Positions 56,660 through 64,000 of a DNA stretch of 64,000 bases are shown here, in pieces (the first letter of the stretch is position 1; each line of letters starts with the position of its first letter). Both the position numbers and the translations under genes were made by a program. Source of the stretch: Nageia nagi. Its lineage: Eukaryota; Pinophyta. The stretch covers positions 19,158,001 to 19,222,000 of the forward strand of contig JBITNC010000001.1 in NCBI GenBank assembly GCA_050084985.1, in the 5' to 3' direction. The notes under the pieces were generated by a model that did not search any database, was not told the DNA's origin, and saw nothing but the letters and a program-made list of their open reading frames with translations.

Positions 56660-57290
56660 ATAATCCACATTGATGAAGATAATTTTTGATTTCAATTTTT
56701 ATCGATACATTGAAGGTACCCTCATTTTAAGATCTAAGGAAGGAGATAGAATGTGGCTAAGCTTAAGGATTTTTTTCTTTAATCTTGGACCAAATCCTTC
56801 TTCATCACTTTACTTCCTAATGGGGTTTTATTTTATATTTCTAGATACTAAAAGGAAAAATATTATTTGGGAAACCCAACATAGATGGTTCTATGGGTAG
56901 AAAGGAATTTGTATGAAAGAATGGAGCCTTGATTTTGATCCTCTTATTGCATACATAGATGGTTTTTCGATTTGGTTCAACTTATATTCCCTCATAGCTC
57001 AATTTTAAGGAGAAAAGGTCTTCTCCAAAGTTGGAAATGTGATTGTAAGATTCCTCTACATGGATAAGAATACTAAATCAAATATAACAAATAGATCAAA
57101 TATGAGTAAAGAAAGATTTGCTAGTTAGATAGATGTAAACAAATCATGGCCACAATCTATAAATCTATCCTCCACTACAAGTTATTGGATCTAATAAATT
57201 GAATATGAAAATATGGATCAATGGTGTTATGGTTGTAAAAATGTTGAGGAAGATATTCCACAAATTTTGTTTGATAAACATGTGAAGGAA
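56660..57290 (+). pseudogene. DUF4283 / zinc-knuckle protein relic (plant retroelement-associated)
   Basis: The open 56670-56900 stretch and its frame continuation read FLMGFYFIFLDTKRKNIIWE, HRWFYG, then (after a stop) WSLDFDPLIAYIDGFSIWFN. This is the DUF4283 pattern (W, gpW, LxlxxWxPxFxP, vPVWVrLxxLP). The next block is VFSKVGNVIVRFLYMDKNT, FAS, IDVNKSWP, and IEYENMDQWCYGC, the start of the CX2C-type zinc knuckle; the later His and Cys are lost. Such domains occur in plant LINE-like elements and many dispersed pseudogenes. No endonuclease or RT of a LINE follows. Confidence 0.7.
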
Positions 57291-58289
57291 ATGAAAATAT
57301 AAATAGTGATTATTCACAGGTGATTGAAAATCAAGTAGGATGCAAAATTGACTCTTTAGCTAGTTCCTTGGTGGAAAGTGATGTTAGATGATGAGGATAA
57401 CTAGATCCTTAAGGATGACTTAGTACCTTTTTCTTAGCCTACTCCTTGTGATAAAGATGAACCTTCACTGAACATGGATTCTATGAAGGGTAGGAACCAA
57501 ATTTTCTTAGGAATGCACAGACACAAAATATGTCGAATGAAGGTATTCAAAAATCTTTGCATACTAATCCATTTTAAAAATAAATGATCAATCATTAAAG
57601 TTAAGGGTAAAGTAAAAAAAGATTGATTTGGAGTATGAAGCTATGAAGGACTCTTCATGTGGCATTCCTAGATACTATCTCCGAAGCCTCAAATGTAAAA
57701 ATGCATTCTCAGATCTTGAGGCTTTACAAGATAATGAATAACTTTGGTATAGTACTTTATTTTGAGAGAAAATATTCTTTGTATATTTTATTTTTGCTTC
57801 TCATCTAAAATAATGGTTACAAAAACCACTATGACTAGTTTGGTTACCATAAATAAATGAATATCCTTTCGACTTTGGAAGTGAAGTGTAGGACATGTGA
57901 TGTATAGAAACTAAATGCAAACATCTTTTGAATTTTGTTAAAACAATTATTTGGTCCTTTATAAAAAATCACTATTAATATAAATTTACCATTGAAAAAA
58001 AAATGATATTAGAAAATATATATGGATTTATTTTTAATATTTTTAATTTATTATAATTTTTAAATGATTCATAATGATGATTATTATCAACCTAAAAAAT
58101 ATTAAATTTTATTTTTAAATTTATCACATTTCATTTTTACATATTTTATTAACAATAATAAAAATACTTTTTGTAAAATTAATAATTTGATAATAAAAAA
58201 TTATAAACTATATATTATGTACATTATCAAAGTAAAAAATAAATAATCATATATAAACATTAAATTTTAATATAAAAAACACTAGGGTT
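57291..58289. other. Degenerate tail and AT-rich sequence
   Basis: 57291-57700 may be the variable C-terminal tail of the DUF4283 relic. 57940-58289 is very AT-rich with no feature seen. Confidence 0.4.
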
Positions 58290-59152
58290 ATTTTTTAATT
58301 TTGAAAACTTTTCATATTTTTGTAATTTGTAAAGATTTAAGGATATTTATGTAATTTCATAAACTTATAGGGGTATTTTAGTAAGTTTACCAGAGTTAAT
58401 AATTGATGCATTATAGAATCAACTTTTCCCCTACATTAAACCTTTTCTCATTTATAGTTTAAATTTGGAGATGAGTTTTACAAGATTATTTATATTATTT
58501 TTATATGAATTTCTATATATTTTTTTAATTGTAATCATATAAATTTGTTAAACATGAAGTGTTTTGACTAAAGTAAAGGTAAATTATATTAACATCCACT
58601 GGAGACCAACTGATCTATGGAAATGTAACACTAGACATAGGTTGTAACAAGGTAACACATGAGTAATAGTTTTTTTTTTTCCAAGGATTAGATAGAGTTT
58701 ATCATAGTCCATTAGTGTATTATGAGTTATTTTCTATTATTAATTAAATAAAATATTTCACTATATAGGTATTTATGTAATTTTGAAAAATTTTGATGGT
58801 GTTTTTGTAATTTCCAAATATTTCAAGAGTATTTTAATATAATTTATATGGGTATTTTCATAATTTTCCCATGTTGATAAATGATGCATTATAGAATCAT
58901 CTGTTACCCCTCCATTGAAACCTTTTCTCACTTATGGTTGGAATTTCAAGATGAGTTTTACAAGATTATTTATACTATTTTTATGTGAATTTCCATATAA
59001 TTTTTAAAATAATATCCTATAAATTTGGTTAAATTTTAATTGCTTTAAGTAGTGGGTTTTTTTTCAAGGATTACATAGGGTTTATCCTAGACCATTAGTT
59101 TCTCATGAGTTATTTTTCTATGTATTAATTAATTGAAATATTTTACTATATG
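58290..59152 (+). repeat. Tandem duplication, units of about 475 and 386 bp
   Basis: Unit 1 (58290-58766) and unit 2 (58767-59152) share GATGCATTATAGAATCA, ACCTTTTCTCA, GATGAGTTTTACAAGATTAT, then a T run, CAAGGATTA and AGGGTTTATC/AGAGTTTATC, and end at ACTATAT. Unit 1 has an extra segment (about 58570-58650) that is absent in unit 2. The start of each carries the minisatellite-like motif seen inverted at 55945-56060. Confidence 0.78.
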
Positions 59153-59256
59153 TTTAAGATGTTAAACAATCTTAGCTAAATTTTACATGGTTGCATTAGA
59201 GTATGGAATAGGTTATATGCTCTTTTATTTTTGCATGGATGTATTTAGAATGTGAA

Positions 59257-59279
59257 ATATATATATAATATTATATATA

Positions 59280-59320
<41 letters not shown>
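59257..59320. repeat. (TA)n microsatellite
   Basis: About 60 bp of nearly pure alternating TA with two interruptions (ATAATATTATAT and ATATTATA). Confidence 0.95.
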
Positions 59321-59323
<3 letters not shown>

Positions 59324-60117
59324 GGTTTTAAAAGGAACTTCATCCTTTTTAACACACTTGCACCTTATTACTTACACACCCCCTCCCACCCATGGAACCC
59401 ACTATTGCACTTGCTTTGTTTTATATTGAATCATACTTTCTTTTATTAACTTCAAGTGAATATAAGGTGAATTAGAGTAAGATAAAAACTAATTATACTA
59501 CTTTTTTTTTACCTTCTATATAACAAATTTTGATGTTTTACCCTTAAAAGGAAGAAGGTGAGATGCAATTTTAGTATTCAAGGCTTTGTCATATTTTTAG
59601 TCGATGGAGATGCTTATTCTCAAAAAGAAAAAAATGCTTTGGTTTAGATTTTCTATATAACACCTTAGTAATAGTTTTTTCCTCCTTTTATACTTAATTA
59701 TTTTTTCCTTTCATATGAAAGTGGGTGTTATACTGAAAAAAAATAAAAAATGATAATCCCACCAAAATGTACTATAAAAATATAAAATACAAATGCACTA
59801 AATATTATAGAATCCAATATCATAAATTCAAACATTTGTTAAGGTTTTCAAGTAGCAATGGTCTTGCGAACTCAATAAAATAAGAAAAAAATGTTGCATT
59901 AATTGTATTGAAAGGAGGATTGTCACACAAATTTACAAAAAATTGGATTGAAAAACAAATAATGTGATCAAAAGTATTATGTAATGATGTGATGATTTGA
60001 GCTATGTTTGACAATTCATATTGGTGTTTATATATTCATATGTTACTTTTAAAATTTTCTTATATGTAGCATCCATTAAATATAATATTTTTGAAATTTA
60101 TCCATCATGTGTAGAGG
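59321..60117. other. AT-rich non-coding stretch
   Basis: Nothing recognised on either strand. Confidence 0.5.
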
Positions 60118-60250
60118 AGTTGGAGAGAGGGGTAGTTGAAATATCTCAAGTAGATAATGAGAGGCTCATGTTCAAATCTCCTCCCTCATAGGAAGATGGA
60201 TATGTAACATATGGTGGGTGTTCATTGCCTTGTACAAACTTGTAACTCAT
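60118..60250 (+). mobile_element. SINE-like tRNA-derived unit
   Basis: GGTAGTTGAAATATCTCAAG (60131-60150) could be a degenerate A box. About 35 bp later GTTCAAATCTC (60170-60180) matches the Pol III B box (GTTCRANNC). The unit is less AT-rich than its flanks and runs to about 60250, after which a T-rich tail begins. No second copy is in the window and no clear target duplication was seen. The alternative is a chance resemblance. Confidence 0.4.
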
Positions 60251-60301
60251 AATTTATTTATTTTTATTATCTCACACTTACATTAAAAGATATGTAATAT
60301 C

Positions 60302-60340
60302 TTATAAAATATATAATATTGATCTCACACTTTTTCAATA
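60302..60340 (+). repeat. Dispersed repeat shared with 14661-14698
   Basis: TTATAAAATATATAATATTG, then ATCTCACACTTTTTCAAT, is nearly identical to TTATAAAAGATATAATATTG, then ATCTTACACTTTTTCAAT, near 14661. The similarity fades outside about 60 bp. The two copies are 45 kb apart. Confidence 0.65.
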
Positions 60341-60412
60341 TTGATAGTTATTTTTAACTAGCAATTGCAACTATGTGCAATGGGTACACAGAATGCTGAA
60401 AGAGGAAGAGGT

Positions 60413-60568
60413 TGATTATTATTAATTTTATGATTATTTATTATTATGATTATTATTTTAATTATTATTATTTTTAATTGTTATTATTGTTAATTTTTTT
60501 TAATTATTATATTAATAATAAATAATATTATTATTATTTTTAGTTATTTTTATTATTATAATTAATTT
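60413..60568. repeat. Degenerate ATT-rich microsatellite
   Basis: Imperfect TTA/ATT trinucleotide runs cover about 155 bp. Confidence 0.85.
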
Positions 60569-60639
60569 GCAATGTTGGAGGGGAAGGAAGGTTTATTATT
60601 GTAAATAAAGTCATTTATGTTATGTGTCTCATGGAAACC

Positions 60640-61350
60640 ATGTTTATCCTTCAATATTGATTTTAATCATTACTTGAAATATTGTAATTATTTTTCATTT
60701 ATAAATATCATGACATTTGAAAGCCTTATAGACCAAAGTTTTACTTTTATCACTAAAGAATTCTTATAGTCAATTATGGAAAATAATTTTTAAGAATTGA
60801 ATATGCAAAATATGGTCTAATTCCACACAAAAAATTCTTGGTATTTTTATCCATGAGTAGGGCAAAATCTGGATCGACCTAGAAAGAAATTACTATATAG
60901 AATTTGGGCCCATATGGTCAATGCAAACATAGGTGCATTATAATAGAAAGATTTCAATAAAAAATATTGTGCACAAAATGATAAAAGCAAGAGCAAAATA
61001 CAATTAATATTTTTCTACTCCCTTCATACCAATGTACCAAATTATTTGTAAAGCCTTCTCTAACATTTATTATTCATCAAGTGTTTTCTATTTAAAGTTT
61101 CTTTTTAATATTAAATTTTTATTACAAGTATATAGTCATTATTTGAAACATTTTAAATATTTTTCATTTATAAATATCATGATATTTTTTATAATAAACT
61201 TATTAATATTATGTGCCTAGTAGGTAAGCCAAATTTACATGAATTATATAATAAAAATGGATCTTTAAAAGCTTATAAACTAGAGTTTTCACTTCTATCA
61301 TTAAAGAATTCCAATAATCAAATATAAACAATAAGTTTTAACCATTGAAT
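60640..61350 (+). repeat. Imperfect direct duplication (about 60640-60830 and 61120-61350)
   Basis: Both copies contain TATTTTTCATTTATAAATAT or a near variant, CATGAYATTT, AAAGAATTC and TTGAATATGC. The second copy ends exactly where the D-type LTR begins, and the first continues past the homologous point, so the LTR was inserted into copy 2. Confidence 0.7.
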
Positions 61351-61351
61351 A

Positions 61352-61700
61352 TGCTAACACCTAAAAAGGAATTTTAATTTAATTAAAATATCCTTTTAGG
61401 TATTTGAAATAAATAAATTAATTAATTAAATAAATTCTCTTATCATTGTACACACTTATCTACCTTTATGTTTTATGATAATAGGTCGGCTTGCATCACC
61501 ATAAGCCCAAGAAGGAGCCTTGAAACTATACCTACTATCTATAAAGGGTGAAGGGTTATGCATAAGAAATCATGACATGATGTGGAATTCTTGATAGGTG
61601 GTAATATACTTGTGTCATTCTTGACCAGTCTTTCTTAATTCCACCTATCATATATGGATTTTGTTATACTCAAAGCTTACTATTGATCAGTATAATGCAA
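61352..61700 (+). repeat. Truncated LTR of the element D family, opposite orientation
   Basis: It begins TGCTAACACCTAAAAAGG, matching the start of the D LTR read on its own strand (TGTAACACCTAAAAAGG). It continues with GGAATTTTAATTTAATTAAA, TACCTTTATGTTTTATG, GGTTATGCATAAG, TCATGACATGA, GATAGGTGG and TTCCACCTATCATATATGGA, all recognisable in the reverse complement of 33908-33560. Similarity fades near 61700-61750, short of the expected 717 bp. No internal D sequence follows. Confidence 0.75.
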
Positions 61701-61840
61701 CCTTAAGGTTTGGTATGGTGTTGTTCTCCATTTCTTGCAATAGTAGGGTTCTTGAAAGAGCATAAAATGGTGGTATAGTGTTCTTGTGGAGGTTTTCTAT
61801 TCAATATCTGGGTTATAGGCTAGTTCTTATCCATGAAAGA

Positions 61841-61900
61841 GGTCAAAAGTAACTAGAAAGAGATAAAAGAGGTCAAGAGTAATAGGAAAGAGACCAAATC
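61841..61900 (+). repeat. 30-bp tandem repeat, two copies
   Basis: AGAGGTCAARAGTAAYWRGA followed by AAGAGAYMAAA occurs twice in a row. Confidence 0.75.
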
Positions 61901-64000
61901 TAAACTACAAAAAATAAACTAAAACTAATCATATCAAGAATCACTACATAGGAAGTAATCCATTGCCAAGATTAAGAATAGAATAACTAACTTACTCTTG
62001 GAGTCTCATGATTGCAATACACAACCACAACTTAGAACAATGCTTCATACATAAAAATTACAAAACAAGATAAAGCCACAAATTATAGAAGGAAAAATAC
62101 TATTATGTTGCATTATCATATATGAAAATGCTTCTTACATTGGGTAACTTTTCTAAAATGTTCTATCTTTTGGACCTCTAACAGTCCACTATTTATAATG
62201 TTCTATTTACAAAAGGGTATTTTTCCACCATTAATGACTACAACTACTTATTTGACTAAGAACTAAATGAAACTAAATATTTACAATATGTACAGATGAA
62301 TTTGTAACTGTGACTAATTATGGATTATAGTCCCAATGTAATGCCAATTATGGAGATTTGCAGACCTTCAATCATGTACCAATCCAATTGCAATTAGTCA
62401 TCCTTTATCTCTTGATAGTGGCACATTTGAACTATTTTTGTAATTATGAGGAATGGTCTACCCTTATTATAAGTACAATATAGCCATCTCTGCAATTGAT
62501 GGCCACCTAACTCTTTGCAACCAATAAATATGATCGTATGTAACTCTAGTGCCAATCACTATAAAGGTGAAGGATGATATACCATTCAAGCTTGAGGAAG
62601 AACTAATACTACCACATGGAAATGATTTATAGTCAACACTTTAGCAGATTCCTAAGTCATACACTCTTGATTGAGTGGACCCAGGTGTTGCTCTCTTCTT
62701 ACATGCTCACTTCCCTTTGGTGGGTCTTGTTACACATCAATGGTTATTGCTAGAATCTGAGACATTTATTGAATATGAAGTTGTGAATAACTCCTTCCAT
62801 TAAGAACCATTGGGACCATCCATCAACTAAGTTATCTAGAACCAAACTAATTTCTATTTGAAGTATGATATCATCTTTGAATTTTCATGGACCTTATTAA
62901 ACTTGACTCTAACTACAATGTCTATTACATGATTTAACCAAAACTAATGAATATGTAAAACATTACCTAAAAATAACCCCTAACTATATAAGATTAGAAC
63001 CTAAGTAATAGGACATGGGATAAGACTTGGATTTGACTTTAGGCATATAATAGACTATATATAATAACAACCAAAAATAAGGCCCAAAAAAAATCTTAGC
63101 TGATTTTACAAGATTGATACTCTTCAGCATATGGCTGATATATAGATCCCAAACATAACTCATCAGACTATGTACAAATAACACTCACCTTATAACAAAA
63201 TGGTGGTTTTAACTGACCTTATTTGAATAAGACTTGGTAATACAAATATCACTCGTAACTACTAAACTCTTAAGTAAAGGCTAAATTCTTACAAGTATTT
63301 ACAAATGAAAGAAGGAATAAGAGTAGGAATTAAATAAGGGATTTTATTATGGAATGAATGAAAGAATAAATAACATAAAGAATGTTACCCCTTTCTAAGT
63401 GTAATTTTGCAAGAATAATAGTCTTCTAGCGACTCTTGTGTTTCTTTAGCCTACTAAAGAATAGAGCCCTTATTGACCACTCCCACTTGCTTGCCTAGTT
63501 GAATTTTTTATGAAGCCTCTGATAATGGAATTAGGTTTGAAGGAAGAAAATAATGAAGTTTCTTATATACATCTTTGATATCTTGATTGTCTACCTATGA
63601 TAAAATGAGGCATACTTAAAATTTTACAATGTTCACTTTGAATCCTATTAACACATTTTCCAATCTTTTAGCATGCAAAAATATTGATATTGCTTCTTGA
63701 ACCATGTCACTGATTTCTTATAGGTTTGAGACTTATTTCTCAAATAAAGTTTGCTCTAAAAATTATTTAGTATTCACCACCCATTGGTTGGTGCTACTCT
63801 ATACATTTGATTTCTCCCATAATCTAGGAGCCTTCAATAGAATTTAAGAATGAAAATACCTATTTACAAAACTTAATTCTATTTTCAAATGATTTTTCTC
63901 CAATTCCAAAGAAAATACTAAATCTTGTAAATCATAAATATCTTTAATTCTTCTCAAAATTATTTGTATCAACCTTGGAGTTATAGTAGCTAGATCCTAC
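61901..64000. other. AT-rich non-coding end of the window
   Basis: Nothing recognised on either strand. An open stretch at 63184-62984 (minus) has no motif and looks like chance. Confidence 0.5.

Noticed and set aside
62984-63184. Minus-strand 66-codon open frame with hydrophobic residues
   Set aside because: It has no recognisable domain, no context, and is within the length expected by chance in AT-rich DNA of this size.

Overview
This is plant nuclear DNA, AT-rich and dominated by decayed LTR retrotransposons inserted into one another. Ty1/copia and Ty3/gypsy domains lie on both strands. Initiator-Met tRNA primer sites, a DUF4283 relic and a plant-type CWC22 pseudogene with a retained intron all point to a seed plant with a large, repeat-rich genome. 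A conifer or other gymnosperm would fit, but the sequence alone does not prove it. I found no intact host gene, no tRNA or rRNA gene and no CRISPR. Every coding region seen is a broken transposon polyprotein or a pseudogene.

Layout. (1) 1-9790: a Ty3/gypsy remnant (G1, + strand, Tat-like). Its reverse transcriptase is split by a copia element (A, 1563-7784). Element A is itself split at 4354-5320 by a 967-bp terminal-inverted-repeat element with a 5-bp GTACC duplication, which gives three levels of nesting. (2) 10134 to about 11690: the 3' end and LTR of a relative of element B. (3) 11691-14999: non-coding, AT-rich. (4) 15000-28985: copia element C, whose integrase is split by the younger copia element B (17656-26510; two 482-bp LTRs, TGGTA duplication). 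(5) 28986-33191: non-coding. (6) 33192-49350: Ty3/gypsy element D on the minus strand. Its 5' LTR is split by copia element E (41275-48733, minus strand, LTRs of about 2.2 kb, ACCTT duplication), a deletion derivative lacking RT. (7) 49351-64000: non-coding with several tandem duplications, a CWC22 pseudogene (52931-54185), a DUF4283 relic (56660-57290), a SINE-like unit (about 60118-60250) and a truncated D-family LTR in the opposite orientation (61352 to about 61700).

Relative ages from nesting and decay: G1 is oldest, then A and C. D predates E. B and E look youngest because their LTR pairs are still very similar. Many inactivating changes are C-to-T or G-to-A (CGA to TGA, CAA to TAA, Trp to stop), as expected for methylated, silenced repeats. 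The observations most worth following up are the 967-bp TIR element, the CWC22 copy with its intron, the hairpin-repeat array and double polypurine tract in B, the long GC-island leader of B, and the LTR of E, which is built from three tandem arrays.
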